From Solirubrobacterales bacterium (GTDB taxonomy: Bacteria > Actinomycetota > Thermoleophilia > Solirubrobacterales > Solirubrobacteraceae): a DNA stretch of 64,000 nt. Positions within the stretch are counted from its first letter, which is position 1. Every line of letters begins with the position of its first letter. The DNA lies in the NCBI GenBank assembly GCA_019240305.1, contig JAFAYP010000573.1, forward strand, positions 34,239-98,238, given 5' to 3'. The position numbers were made by a program, and so were the translations under genes. Positions 34,019 to 44,517 of this stretch are shown in pieces. Under the pieces are notes generated by a model. That model was not told the origin of the DNA, made no database searches, and saw only the letters and a program-made list of their open reading frames with translations.

Positions 34019-37000
34019 ATGGCCGGGAAGAGCACCCTCGTAGAAGTTGCCTTCATCGGAAATACTCGCGACCTTGAAGCGAGTCTCGTTCGTTCCGGCG
34101 TGGTCGCCGAGGACGCGTCGAAGAAGATCCAGGGCTCGGCTGCGGACGCTGGCCGTGCCGCGGCGAAGCAGGCCGAGGAGATGGGCGCTTCTGCCGCCGA
34201 CCAGGAGTCGGCCGCTGGTCGTGCCGCCGCGGCGTTCGTGGAGATGGCGTCGCAGATCACCAAGGCCCAGCGCGCCGCGGGGGATGCTGCCGCTGGGGCG
34301 GCCCGGCAGATGGGCGAGAGCGTCGACCAGCAGAAGGCCGCTTACGTCAAGGCGGTTGCTGCCCAGCGGGAGTATGAGCAGTCCACGCGGGCGAGCACGG
34401 ATGCTCAGAAGGCGGCTGCGGACGCGTCGGCTGAGCTTGCCGAGAAGATCCAACTGTCTGCGCAGGCGGCGGCACGCTCGGCTGCCGAGCAGGCTGCCGC
34501 GGTGGGCGCCAGTGCCGATGACCAGGCGGCTGCGGCGGCTCGGGCTGCTGCGGCGTTCACGGAGCAGTCTGCGGCTATGTCGCGCGCCCAGAGGGCCGCT
34601 GGTGAGGCGGCCGCGGAGGCGGCGCAGCAGGTGGGCGCTAGCGTGGACGCGCAGAAGGCTGCCTACGATCGTGCCGTAAGCGTCCAGGGCGAGTATGAGG
34701 CGGCGATGCGCAAGGCCGCCGATGAGGCGAAGGCGGCGGCGGACGCTGAGGCTGCCGCGGTGAAGGCTTCCGCCGACGAGCAGGAGGCCGCCCAGAAGCG
34801 GGCTGCGGATGCCGCGAGGGCTTCGGCTGACGAGCAGGCGGCGTCTGCGGAGCGGGCGAAGGCCGCGGCCACGGGGTTGAGCGAGAAGTTCGCTGGGGCG
34901 TTTGGGATGAAGCCGTCGACGGCTGGGATGGCTGCGTTTGCTGCTGCCGCCTATGAGGGCGTGAAGGGCGCGACGAGCTTGCAGAAGTCAATGGAGATGC
35001 TGCACACGCAGGCGGGCGTGGCGCAGTCTTCGATCGGCACTCTGACCTCGGGCGTGCTGCACATGGCTGGCGCGGTGGGCCAGAGCCCGGAGCAGCTATC
35101 CGCGGGCTTGTATCACGTGGCCTCGCAGCTCAACGCGACCCTTCCGCCCGCGCAGCGCGTGTCCACCGAGCTCGGGATCCTCAGGACGGCCGCCGAGGGC
35201 GCGAAGGTCGGCAACGCGAACCTCGAGGACGTGACGAACGCGCTCGGGGCCGCGATCGTCTCAAACATTCAGGGCGTTCAGAACTACTCGAAGGCGATGG
35301 GTTCGATGAACGCCATCGTCGGCGCGGGCGACATGAAGATGCAGGATCTCGCGGAGGCGTTCGGCACTGGCGTGCTCGCCCAGGCGCATCTTGCTGGCGT
35401 GTCGATCCAGTCGCTCGGTGGTGCGCTGGCGACCTTGGGGGACAACTTCATTCGGGGTGCTCACGCGGGCACGCTGATGGCTTCGACGCTGCGGATCATG
35501 AAGGCGCCCTCGGAGGCGGGCGCGGAGGCGCTGGCGTCGATCGGCTTGAAGGCCGGCAGTCTTGCTCAGGCGCTGCGCTCGGGCGGGATCGTCGGGGCGA
35601 TCGAGGATCTGAAAACTCACCTTCAGGACTCGGGTGCGACCGCGAACGAGACGGGTCTGATCTTGACGCGCGCGTTCGGGGGCAGGCAGTCCGCGGGCGT
35701 GCAGATCCTCCTTGACGAGCTTGACCGTCTGAGGAGTAAGACGTTGCAGGTCGGCCAGGGTGCGAACACTTTCCAGGGCGACTGGCAGTCGGCGACGCAT
35801 AACTTGTCGACGCAGCTTGAGCAGTTGAAGGCGACGACGCAGGCGCTGGCGGACGCGTTCGGGTCCTATCTGATCCCGAAGCTTGAGGCGGTGGGTACGG
35901 CGATCCAGAGCGTGATCGCGTGGATGCAGAAGCACCAGGCGGTCGCGAAGACGCTGGCGGCGGTGATCGAGGGTGTGCTGGGCGTGGCGGTGGCAACGTT
36001 CGCGTACACGCGGGCGGTGGCGTTCGTCGGGGCTACTAAGGCGATGGCCGCTGGCATCGGTTCGCTGGCAGCGAGGGTGCTCTCGTCGGTGGGCATCATG
36101 GACGGCGGCTTTGCGAAGGTCGGCCCGGGCGCCGCGGCGATGGAAGCGGAGGTCACTGCCGCCGAGGATGGGATGGTCGCGGCAACTGACACTGCGGCGA
36201 CCGCGATGGATGTCGCGATCGGCTCCACGGGATTGGGGCTGATTCTGATCGGCCTCGGGGTTGCCGCCACCGAGCTTGCGACGCACTGGTCGTCGGTGTG
36301 GTCGGGAATTCAGAGTGCTGCCGGCACGGCGGTGGAGGGCATTGAGGAGATCATCAATGGCCTGATCTCCGACTTGAACCAGGCGATCGGTGCGATCGAC
36401 TCGGCGCTCAGTGGGCTTATCAGCACGTTCAACTCAACGATCGGGCAGATCACCGGCAGCATCGGTGGCGCGAGCATTCCGAACATTCCGTCTCTCTCGG
36501 TGAGCAACCCGTTCACCGGCGGGGCTGGCGGGGGCGGTGGGGGCGGTGGCATTCTTGATGGCGTGGGCGCCGCTGTCGGGGGGGTGGTCAGTGGTGCTAC
36601 TGGTGCTGCTAGGACTGCTTCGGGGTATACGCAGATGCCGACCCCGGGGGGCGGGAGCGTGTCGGTTCCGAACTCTTCGCTGGCGAAGTATCTCGGCGGG
36701 TCCGGCGGGGGCGGTGGCAGCGGCTCGACAGGCGGCAGTGGGGGGAGTAGCGCCCCTCATGGCTCATCGGGCAGTGTGTCAGGGTGGAGCTCGTCCGAGA
36801 ACTCCGTGGCCAATCAGATCATGGCCGCTGCAATGTCGCAGGGGCTGACGAAGGCGGGAGCGGCCGCGCTCGTCGGTAACGCGTTTCAGGAATCGTCGCT
36901 GAACCCGAACATGGACGTTGGCGCGGCCGGAGTGGGGCTGTGGTCCGCCGCCGAGCCCGGCGCGGGCTCGAGCGCTCGGTCGTGGGATGCGGCGCACGGT

Positions 37001-40000
37001 TCGAGCGTGCAGTCCCAGGTGCAGTGGGTGCTCGGGCAGCTGTCTCCGTCGCTGATGGCGCAGTTGAAGTCCGCGACCGACCCTCAGCAGGCCGCGGAGG
37101 AGTTCGAGCAGTCCTTCGAGCATGCCGGGATTCCGGACATGAGCAACCGGACAGGTGCTGCTCAGCAGGCGTTCTCGAGCCTTTCCGGTGGCGGTGGTGG
37201 TGTGCGCTCGACGGCTGCTGCCACGGCTACGATCCCCGCGGCGGTGGCGACCATGCTCTCGACCGCGCAGGCGCTCGTCGGGGCACCGTACAACCATGCC
37301 GGCGAGCACTACACCGGCTGGGAGCCGATCGAGCAGCTCAAGAAGATCGGCGTCGACTGCTCGGGCTTCGTGTCCGCGGTGCTGCACTCCGGCGGCCTCT
37401 TGTCCTCCCCGCAGAGCACACAGGGGCTGTGGGACGCTCCGGGGATGCAGCCCGGCAAGGGCCAGTACGTGACGATTTATGACCGTCACACCGGCCCCGA
37501 GGATCAAGAGCACGTCATCATGTCGATCCTCGGGCACTTCTTCGAATCGGGCGGCCAGTCCGGCAGCACCGTGGCTGGTGGGGGCGTGCATCCGATGTCG
37601 GCCGCGGACGTGCAGTCCGAACTCGCGGGCGGCGGGTTCCAGGCCTACCATCCGACGATTCCGAACGGCAGGATGGTGACCGTCGGTGGTGTCGCCTCCG
37701 CGGGCGAGCAAGGGTACGTCAGCTATGAGCAGGCCCTAGAGAAGGCGATGCAGGCCGCCCTGCAGGCGCTGACCAACCAGGGCAACTCCATGCTCAAGAC
37801 GTTCAACGATGCGATTCAGAACGGCACCGTCAAGACGCTCGAGAACACGCTCGGGGTCAGCACCGCCGGCAGCATCTCCACGCAGCTGAACACGGTGATC
37901 GGGCGCTACGGCGCCACGGCAACAGTCCCCCAGTTGACCTCCCAGACCGGCCCGGCGAACTGGAGTGCGTGGGAGGAGGGGCTGACCAAGACGCTCTCTG
38001 AGGTTCACGGCAAGACGCTGAGCAAGCTCGCGAAGGACATCGGCGACAAGCACGGCGCGGCGCTCTCCACGCTCGTTGAGCAGCTGACGCAGATCCACGG
38101 CGCGGCGTTCACTAAGCTGGAGAACAAGCTGCTGCCCGAGGTCAAGACCCGGGTGCACGGCAAGGAGGTCGAGGAGCGCCCAACGAAGGGCCCGCTCGCC
38201 TCCCTGTTCAAGTCCCTGCAGGGCGGCCCGTCGCACTACGACTCGATCGAGCAGGTGCTGGAGTCAAGCATCAGCGGCGTCCCGCAGTGGCAGGCGCAGC
38301 TCGGCGTGGACCTGAGCGAGATCCACGGGCGCGGCATGAGCACGCTCGACAAGGACCTCGGCGTCAAGCAAGGGGCGAGCGCCAGCGCGCTCGTGAAGGT
38401 CCTCGCGGGCGAGCACGGCAAGGGACTGGCCAAGCTCGTCAGCGAGCTCGACAAGACCCGCAACGGGAACCTGGCGCAGCTCGCCAAGGACGTGAAGGGC
38501 GGCCCGGCGCTCAACCCGCAGCAGGGCAAGTTCGACAGCCTCGTAGCCGAGCTTGAGGCCACGCACGTGAAGGCTCTGCAGCAACTGGCGGCCGGCATCA
38601 TCGCTGCCCACGAGCAGGCGATGAACGCGCTCGCCGAGGAGCTGTACGCGGCGCAGCTGACGAAGGACGCCGAGTCGCTGACCATGCAGGCGACCCAGCT
38701 GAAGGATCAGACTCAGCAGGCCCAGAACTATGGGCAGGCGATGCTGACGGTCGCCCAGGCGCAGACGCAGCTGATGGCCGACACCGATGCGGACACGCTG
38801 ACGATCGCCAAGGACCAGGCGCAGGCCGTCTCTAACGCCACGCAGGCCCAGACCCAGGCCGCGACGAATGCCGAGCAGGCGCTGTCTGACGCCACGCAGG
38901 CGCAGACGACGTACGTGAAGGACATGACGCAGGTGGTGCAGGATCAGGTGTCGGGCATGGCGACCGCGGTCAAGGATCAGACCACGCTGATGTCTGACGC
39001 GTCCACCGCGGCCGTGGATGCGATCAACAGTGCGGCGCAGGTGCAGGCGGACACGCTGCAGGAGCGCGGCAAGTTCGGCCTTGATCTCGTGGTCCAGCAA
39101 CTGCAGGTCCAGCTGGACGTGCTCAAGCAGGGGTTCGACCAGCAGGTCAACCTTGCTCAGCAGCAGCTCGACTCGCTGCAGACCCAGGCTGATGCTGCGG
39201 AGAACGCGGCGCAGGTGAATCTTGACCAGGTGACGGTCCAGCAGGATCAGTTGACCGCGCAGGCGCAGGGGAACCTCAACACGGTCACTCTGCAGTCGAG
39301 CGCGCAGGTAGCGGCCGCCCAGGCTCACTTGGATGCGGTCACGGTGGCACGGGATCAGGCGAACATGAAGGCTCAGGTTCATCAGGATCAGGTGACGGTC
39401 GCTCAGGATCAGCGGATCGCGACCGCGCAGGCTCACGTGGACGCGACTACCTTGTCGGAGGACATCAAGGTCCAGACGGCGCAGACGAAGGTTGACCTGT
39501 CGGCGAACGCTCCGAAGTCCGAGCAGGACATCTACAGCGCCCAGTTGGCGTACGCGCAGGCGGCGGCCACGGAGGCGATCAATAAGGCTCAGGCGGCGTT
39601 CACGAACGTGTCGGTTGGCGCGAACGCGGCGATCCAGGCGGCCACGAGCGCGTTCACGGCCACGCAGGATGCGTCGAACGCGGCGATTCAGGCAGCGAGC
39701 GCGGCGTACCAGTCGGCGCAGGATCAGGCCGCGGCGCAGGTGCAGCAGGCTAACGCGGCTTACACGAACGCTCAGAACACGTCCGCGGCGGCGATTCAGG
39801 CCGCGCAGACGCAGTTGACGGCGATCACGGGCCAATACGATTTTGACTTGGCGCAGGCGTCGCAGGGCCTGACGAGCATTCAGTCGACTGCGGCGCAGCA
39901 GGAGGCGGCGTTGCAGGGCAAGATCAGCGTGACGCAGGCTGCCGCGCAGACACAGTATGCGGGCGAGGGCCTCGTGGTGAATATCACGGGGGTGCCGACC

Positions 40001-40063
40001 ACGGACGCGGGCGCGATCGCCTCGGAGGTTGGCTGGGCGCTGCGCACGGTCGTGCCGTACTAG
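34019..40063 (+). CDS. tape measure protein with tail-lysozyme-like and NlpC/P60-like domains
   Basis: 2014 aa; TMP core; lysozyme-like QIMAAAMSQGLTKAGAAALVGNAFQESSLNP; NlpC/P60-like VDCSGFVSAVLH; Q/A-rich coiled-coil C-term. Confidence 0.9.
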   Translation: MAGKSTLVEVAFIGNTRDLEASLVRSGVVAEDASKKIQGSAADAGRAAAKQAEEMGASAADQESAAGRAAAAFVEMASQITKAQRAAGDAAAGAARQMGESVDQQKAAYVKAVAAQREYEQSTRASTDAQKAAADASAELAEKIQLSAQAAARSAAEQAAAVGASADDQAAAAARAAAAFTEQSAAMSRAQRAAGEAAAEAAQQVGASVDAQKAAYDRAVSVQGEYEAAMRKAADEAKAAADAEAAAVKASADEQEAAQKRAADAARASADEQAASAERAKAAATGLSEKFAGAFGMKPSTAGMAAFAAAAYEGVKGATSLQKSMEMLHTQAGVAQSSIGTLTSGVLHMAGAVGQSPEQLSAGLYHVASQLNATLPPAQRVSTELGILRTAAEGAKVGNANLEDVTNALGAAIVSNIQGVQNYSKAMGSMNAIVGAGDMKMQDLAEAFGTGVLAQAHLAGVSIQSLGGALATLGDNFIRGAHAGTLMASTLRIMKAPSEAGAEALASIGLKAGSLAQALRSGGIVGAIEDLKTHLQDSGATANETGLILTRAFGGRQSAGVQILLDELDRLRSKTLQVGQGANTFQGDWQSATHNLSTQLEQLKATTQALADAFGSYLIPKLEAVGTAIQSVIAWMQKHQAVAKTLAAVIEGVLGVAVATFAYTRAVAFVGATKAMAAGIGSLAARVLSSVGIMDGGFAKVGPGAAAMEAEVTAAEDGMVAATDTAATAMDVAIGSTGLGLILIGLGVAATELATHWSSVWSGIQSAAGTAVEGIEEIINGLISDLNQAIGAIDSALSGLISTFNSTIGQITGSIGGASIPNIPSLSVSNPFTGGAGGGGGGGGILDGVGAAVGGVVSGATGAARTASGYTQMPTPGGGSVSVPNSSLAKYLGGSGGGGGSGSTGGSGGSSAPHGSSGSVSGWSSSENSVANQIMAAAMSQGLTKAGAAALVGNAFQESSLNPNMDVGAAGVGLWSAAEPGAGSSARSWDAAHGSSVQSQVQWVLGQLSPSLMAQLKSATDPQQAAEEFEQSFEHAGIPDMSNRTGAAQQAFSSLSGGGGGVRSTAAATATIPAAVATMLSTAQALVGAPYNHAGEHYTGWEPIEQLKKIGVDCSGFVSAVLHSGGLLSSPQSTQGLWDAPGMQPGKGQYVTIYDRHTGPEDQEHVIMSILGHFFESGGQSGSTVAGGGVHPMSAADVQSELAGGGFQAYHPTIPNGRMVTVGGVASAGEQGYVSYEQALEKAMQAALQALTNQGNSMLKTFNDAIQNGTVKTLENTLGVSTAGSISTQLNTVIGRYGATATVPQLTSQTGPANWSAWEEGLTKTLSEVHGKTLSKLAKDIGDKHGAALSTLVEQLTQIHGAAFTKLENKLLPEVKTRVHGKEVEERPTKGPLASLFKSLQGGPSHYDSIEQVLESSISGVPQWQAQLGVDLSEIHGRGMSTLDKDLGVKQGASASALVKVLAGEHGKGLAKLVSELDKTRNGNLAQLAKDVKGGPALNPQQGKFDSLVAELEATHVKALQQLAAGIIAAHEQAMNALAEELYAAQLTKDAESLTMQATQLKDQTQQAQNYGQAMLTVAQAQTQLMADTDADTLTIAKDQAQAVSNATQAQTQAATNAEQALSDATQAQTTYVKDMTQVVQDQVSGMATAVKDQTTLMSDASTAAVDAINSAAQVQADTLQERGKFGLDLVVQQLQVQLDVLKQGFDQQVNLAQQQLDSLQTQADAAENAAQVNLDQVTVQQDQLTAQAQGNLNTVTLQSSAQVAAAQAHLDAVTVARDQANMKAQVHQDQVTVAQDQRIATAQAHVDATTLSEDIKVQTAQTKVDLSANAPKSEQDIYSAQLAYAQAAATEAINKAQAAFTNVSVGANAAIQAATSAFTATQDASNAAIQAASAAYQSAQDQAAAQVQQANAAYTNAQNTSAAAIQAAQTQLTAITGQYDFDLAQASQGLTSIQSTAAQQEAALQGKISVTQAAAQTQYAGEGLVVNITGVPTTDAGAIASEVGWALRTVVPY

Positions 40064-40077
40064 GCGAGGAGGGATAG

Positions 40078-40449
40078 GTGCAGGCGTACTCATCCACGCT
40101 TGAGCTGGACCGTGCCGTGATGAAGCAGAACGACACGTTCCCGCCGATGGTGGTCCTGCTTGAGGACTCGAACGGGCCGATCGACCTGACGGGCGCACAG
40201 TCGGTCACGCTGGTTCTGAAGGGCAATCAGACGAGCACGCTGGTCACGGGCCCGTGCACGACCGAGAACATGCATGCTGGCGCGGCGCAGTACGCGTGGG
40301 GGGCCTCGGACACCGATACGCCCGACACCTATCAGGTTGAGGTCGAGATCCTGTGGGGAACGGGGAGTCGGCAGACCGTCCCGAACGCCTACGCGTCTAA
40401 TCCGGTTCTGGCGATCGTCCAGCAGTTGAACCCGGGCGCCGACCAGTAG
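40078..40449 (+). CDS. baseplate/upper tail-fibre (BppU-like) protein
   Basis: VMKQNDTFPPMVVLLEDSNGPIDLTGAQSVTLVLKG...YQVEVEILWGTGSRQTVPN. Confidence 0.6.
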   Translation: MQAYSSTLELDRAVMKQNDTFPPMVVLLEDSNGPIDLTGAQSVTLVLKGNQTSTLVTGPCTTENMHAGAAQYAWGASDTDTPDTYQVEVEILWGTGSRQTVPNAYASNPVLAIVQQLNPGADQ

Positions 40450-40461
40450 GCGGGGGGAGCA

Positions 40462-41007
40462 TTGTCCTTTAGCCAGGTCGTCGTCAGCGGCGTCGTCACC
40501 CTCTCGAATAGCGAGCCGGCCAGTGGCGCGTCAGTGGTGTTCACGCTGAACACTCCGATGTCCGACCGGGCGCAGATTGTGGTGCCGCAGCAACTGGCCG
40601 CGCGCTGTGCTTCGAATGGCGCGTTCTCTATCACCCTGAACGCTAACGACGATCCGACTACGACGCCGGCTGGCACGTACTACAACGTTGAGGGCGTGTA
40701 CGAAACCGAGACGCTGTTTAGCTTCGCGGTGTCGGTCCCGTCGGCGGACGCGGGGTCTGGCGTCAACTTGTTCTCGTTGGCGCAACTGGTGAACCCGGAG
40801 GCGCTGATTTCCATACCCCTGATCTTCGGGTTCCCGGCCGCGCAGAGCGTGTGGACGGCCACGCACGACCTTGAGCGGCTGCCCGCTGCCGTGTCCGTGT
40901 ACGACACGACCGGCGAGCTGCGGCCGCTGGCGCAAGTGGAGAACAGCATCACGCAGACCGTAGTCACGTTCGCGGCTCCCCTGGCCGGAACTCTTCTGAT
41001 CAGCTAA
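40462..41007 (+). CDS. tail/baseplate structural protein
   Basis: TTG start after ggggggag; beta-rich ORF within tail module. Confidence 0.55.
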   Translation: MSFSQVVVSGVVTLSNSEPASGASVVFTLNTPMSDRAQIVVPQQLAARCASNGAFSITLNANDDPTTTPAGTYYNVEGVYETETLFSFAVSVPSADAGSGVNLFSLAQLVNPEALISIPLIFGFPAAQSVWTATHDLERLPAAVSVYDTTGELRPLAQVENSITQTVVTFAAPLAGTLLIS

Positions 41008-41027
41008 AACGCGAAAGGCCCCCGATC

Positions 41028-41852
41028 ATGCCCAAGGTTGACTACAATCTCGATTTCTCGGCTGGCGGCCGGGCGATCAACCTGCCCGCCCCGAGTAATC
41101 CCGGGGATGCCGTCACGAAAGCGTATGCGGACGCGATCAGCGCGGGCCTGCAGGTCAAGGGTGCGGTGGTCGCGCAGGCCACTGCGAACCTGTCGCTGAG
41201 CGCACCGGGCGCCACGATCGGTGGCGTGACCATGAGCTCGGGCGAGCGGGTGCTGCTCACCGGGCAGACGACCGGCTCCCAGAACGGCATCTGGGTGTGG
41301 AATGGCGCGTCGAGCGCGCTGACCCGGCCGGCCGACTTCGCGTCGGGATCGACGCAGCCCGGCGGTGTGTCGGTGTGGGTGGAGTCCGTCAGTCAGCTGT
41401 GGACGCTGATCCTGACCAGCGGCGCTACGGTCACTGTCGATACGACCACTGAGGCGTGGTCACAGTCGAACGCCACCAACACCTATACGGCGGGCAACGG
41501 CCTGACGTTGACCTCTGGACAGTTCGCCCTGGGTACCCCGGTGACGGTCGCCAACGGCGGTACGGGTGCTGGCACTGCCCCTGCTGCTCGCACGTCGCTG
41601 GGCGTGGCCGGGAAGTATGTCACCGACATCGGCGACGGTTCCACAACGTCCTTCTCGGTCAACCACGGTCTTGGCACTTCTGATGTCGCGGGCGTGTCGG
41701 TTGTCGATCGGGGTACCGGCGCGATGGAGATCGCGGACTGGGCGGTCGTGGACACTAACCACGTAAGCATCACGTTCGGAACCGCTCCGAGCGCCGTTTC
41801 GGGCACGTACCTGTCCGGCGGCGTCGGCAAGCACGTCGTCGTCAGCGCCTAA
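41028..41852 (+). CDS. tail fibre protein
   Basis: PSNPGDAVTKAYADAISAGLQVKGAVVAQATANLSL...GIWVWNGASSALTRPADF: common phage fibre motif. Confidence 0.75.
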   Translation: MPKVDYNLDFSAGGRAINLPAPSNPGDAVTKAYADAISAGLQVKGAVVAQATANLSLSAPGATIGGVTMSSGERVLLTGQTTGSQNGIWVWNGASSALTRPADFASGSTQPGGVSVWVESVSQLWTLILTSGATVTVDTTTEAWSQSNATNTYTAGNGLTLTSGQFALGTPVTVANGGTGAGTAPAARTSLGVAGKYVTDIGDGSTTSFSVNHGLGTSDVAGVSVVDRGTGAMEIADWAVVDTNHVSITFGTAPSAVSGTYLSGGVGKHVVVSA

Positions 41853-41853
41853 G

Positions 41854-44484
41854 ATGTCGCCGAAGGTCGACTCGGTTCTCATTGCGAGCGCGGGTGTCCG
41901 CGTTCCCGGCGTGGCGTCTCAAGCGCTCCTCGGAACCGACTCGTCGGGCAACCTCATCGCAGGGTCGGCAGCGGCAGCGAATGACATCGCCGTCAACGCG
42001 ATTCCGTCAGGACCGTCGGTTCCCACCGGCGGCTGGTCGGTCGTGTTCGCAGACGGGTTCAGCACGGCCGAGGTGTTCGGTGCCTCCAGCGGGATGTGGG
42101 GCGCTAACCGCGACTATGATTCCGGTACCGCCAACACCAACCGGCCAAGCTTTGACCCGACCTACGGCGTGACGGTCTTCAATGGCTCGCAGGTCAGCCA
42201 GCAGGCCGACGGGGCGCATTTCACGGCGACCTATAACTCGACCGGCTACGGAACCAACGGCAACGGGACGACGATCAACTACCAGTCCGGATGCCTGAGC
42301 TCGCAGCCCACGAACCCCGTAGGTGGCGCTACCGGCTTTCCGATCCAGGGCTTCGGGTTCAAGCAGACGACCGGGGTCATCTTCGCCGTCGAGGCGGTTA
42401 TCAAGTTCCCAGCGTTCTTTGAGGGCATGGACTTCGGCTGGTGGGCGACCGACCCCCAGGGCCAGAACGAACAGGACTTCGGCGAGTTCTGCAACTACCT
42501 GCTGAACGATCCGGGCCAGTGGTGCACCATCGCCGCTTGGATCAACCACAACACGAGCACCGAGAACCAAGCTCAGGCCTACAACCAGACGTGGCAGACC
42601 GACGGCAACTTCCATCGCTACTGCCAAGTTATCGACGGTACTGCCAACACGGTCAAGACCTACGTCGACGGCGTTCACCTCTCTGCGCTTGACTACTCGT
42701 GGCTCTCGGCGTGGCCGAATGTCTACCTGAACCTCCTGCTCAGTCTGGACCTGCGCGCCGCGTACACGTCTCAGGGCCCGACGTTCACCGGCTCAGAGAC
42801 GGTGGTTGTGCGCTCGATCGCCTGTTATCAGGACACTCCGCATGCCGGTACGGGCATTTTGGGCGGTGGCTTGGCTCCGGGCACGATCCTAGTCGGGCCG
42901 CCGGGGACCGCCGTGCCATTGATTGACGGCGGAACGCCTGCGAGCAATGGTAATGGTGCGATCGTGGGGGGACTCGCCGGCGTGACCGTCTCGGGCGCAC
43001 CCGCTAGCGGCCAGGTGCTGACCGCGACCAGCGCTACTGCTGCCGACTGGCAGGCGAACAGTGGAGGGCCGCCCTCAGGGACCGCTGGCGGGGATCTCTC
43101 GGGAACCTACCCGAATCCCTCTGTCGCGAAGATCACCGGCATCGCCGTCAGCGGCACCCCTTCCGCGAACCAAGTTCTGACTGCCAGTAGCGCAACGGCA
43201 GCCAGTTGGCAGGCCTCTGCCGGGGGTGCTCCGTCTGGTACCGCCGGTGGTGACCTCAGCGGTACCTATCCGAACCCGTCGGTCGCGAAAATCGCCGGGG
43301 TTACTATCAGCGGAACCCCTGCCGCGAACAAGATCCTGGTAGCCACGAGCGCCACGGCGGCCTCCTGGCAGGCCCAGTCTGGCGGCGGATCAACCATCGA
43401 CGGGGTGACCGTATCGGGGACGCCTTCCAGTGGGCAGGCGATTGTCGCGACAAGCGCCACGACCGCGACCTGGCAGTCAACCTCCTCCTCGAGCAGCGCC
43501 GTTCCTCCGGGCTGGCACAACGTCATGGCCTACGGGGCCACGGGCAACGGTTCGACAGACGACACGAGCGCGATCCAGTCAGCAGTCACTGCTTGCGTCA
43601 ATGGCGGCGGGGGCGTGATCTACTTCCCGGCGACATCGAACTACTACAACGTCGGCAACATCACCTTCCCCGAATACGCGAACGCGAACATCACGTTCAA
43701 GGGTGCCGGGAGTCGCAACAGCATCCTTTACCTCAAGGGGGGCGCGTCGGGGTTTGTGATCGCGCCGGCCTATAGCAACGTGACGTTCGTGGAAGGCACG
43801 ATCGAGGACCTGGGATTCGAGGGTGCGCTGGATACCAGCACCGCAGGCCGCGGGGCGATTGACCTGACCGCGTGCCAGGGCTGGAATATCAACCGGTGCC
43901 TGATCGGGTGGTTCAACGCCTACGGGATCAGGATCATGTGCGGTGCCGATGGGGGCGCGGGCGGCTACGACTCGATCTATCACACGATCACGAATTGCCG
44001 CTTCGAGAATCAGTATCTCGCTACGCCCGGCATTACGTTCATGACGAATCCCGCGAGCGGGGACAACTACGCGTCCTATGGTCAAGGATACACGACCATC
44101 AGCGGGAATACGTTCATCAGCGCGAACAACGGGACGAACAGTTCGACGGGCATCAGCGGCATGGCTTCTGTGGTGCACATCGTCGGCAACTTCTTCCAGG
44201 CCTGCCAGAACCCGATCAACTTGGGTGGCCAGATGAACAAGTTCATCAGCAACGAGTGCGAGGTTACGGCAGGCAGTATGCAGATGATCGTTCCTGCCAA
44301 TGGCCCTGGTGCGGGCTCAACCACGGGGTTCGCCAGCTTCGGCAGCGTGTTCGCATTCAACTCCTATGCGACATACGGGAACGCGGGCCAGTTCACGTTC
44401 AGCGATGGCGGAAACTCGTACCGCATCGCGGACGGCGGCGGGGCCTACCAGTCCGGCTCGCTCTACACGTATCCGACTCTCTAG
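41854..44484 (+). CDS. tail spike with GH16-like domain, linker repeats and beta-helix domain
   Basis: NEQDFGEF (ExDxxE GH16 catalytic motif); PPSGTAGGDLSGTYPNPSVAKI repeats; NVMAYGATGNGSTDDTSAIQSAV pectate-lyase/glycosidase-like. Confidence 0.75.
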   Translation: MSPKVDSVLIASAGVRVPGVASQALLGTDSSGNLIAGSAAAANDIAVNAIPSGPSVPTGGWSVVFADGFSTAEVFGASSGMWGANRDYDSGTANTNRPSFDPTYGVTVFNGSQVSQQADGAHFTATYNSTGYGTNGNGTTINYQSGCLSSQPTNPVGGATGFPIQGFGFKQTTGVIFAVEAVIKFPAFFEGMDFGWWATDPQGQNEQDFGEFCNYLLNDPGQWCTIAAWINHNTSTENQAQAYNQTWQTDGNFHRYCQVIDGTANTVKTYVDGVHLSALDYSWLSAWPNVYLNLLLSLDLRAAYTSQGPTFTGSETVVVRSIACYQDTPHAGTGILGGGLAPGTILVGPPGTAVPLIDGGTPASNGNGAIVGGLAGVTVSGAPASGQVLTATSATAADWQANSGGPPSGTAGGDLSGTYPNPSVAKITGIAVSGTPSANQVLTASSATAASWQASAGGAPSGTAGGDLSGTYPNPSVAKIAGVTISGTPAANKILVATSATAASWQAQSGGGSTIDGVTVSGTPSSGQAIVATSATTATWQSTSSSSSAVPPGWHNVMAYGATGNGSTDDTSAIQSAVTACVNGGGGVIYFPATSNYYNVGNITFPEYANANITFKGAGSRNSILYLKGGASGFVIAPAYSNVTFVEGTIEDLGFEGALDTSTAGRGAIDLTACQGWNINRCLIGWFNAYGIRIMCGADGGAGGYDSIYHTITNCRFENQYLATPGITFMTNPASGDNYASYGQGYTTISGNTFISANNGTNSSTGISGMASVVHIVGNFFQACQNPINLGGQMNKFISNECEVTAGSMQMIVPANGPGAGSTTGFASFGSVFAFNSYATYGNAGQFTFSDGGNSYRIADGGGAYQSGSLYTYPTL
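42973..43470 (+). repeat. imperfect coding tandem repeats in tail spike
   Basis: Repeats of (G)V(T)VSGTP(S)xxQ(V)L(T)A(T)SATAA(S)WQA...GGxPSGTAGGDLSGTYPNPSVAKI. Confidence 0.85.
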
Positions 44485-44517
44485 CTCGGGCCTGGGCCAC
44501 TAGGAAAGGGGGCGCCG

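Noticed and set aside
38264-40198. 644-aa minus-strand Arg/Leu-rich ORF opposite the tape measure gene
   Set aside because: Low-complexity antisense artefact of high GC and Q/A-rich coding repeats.
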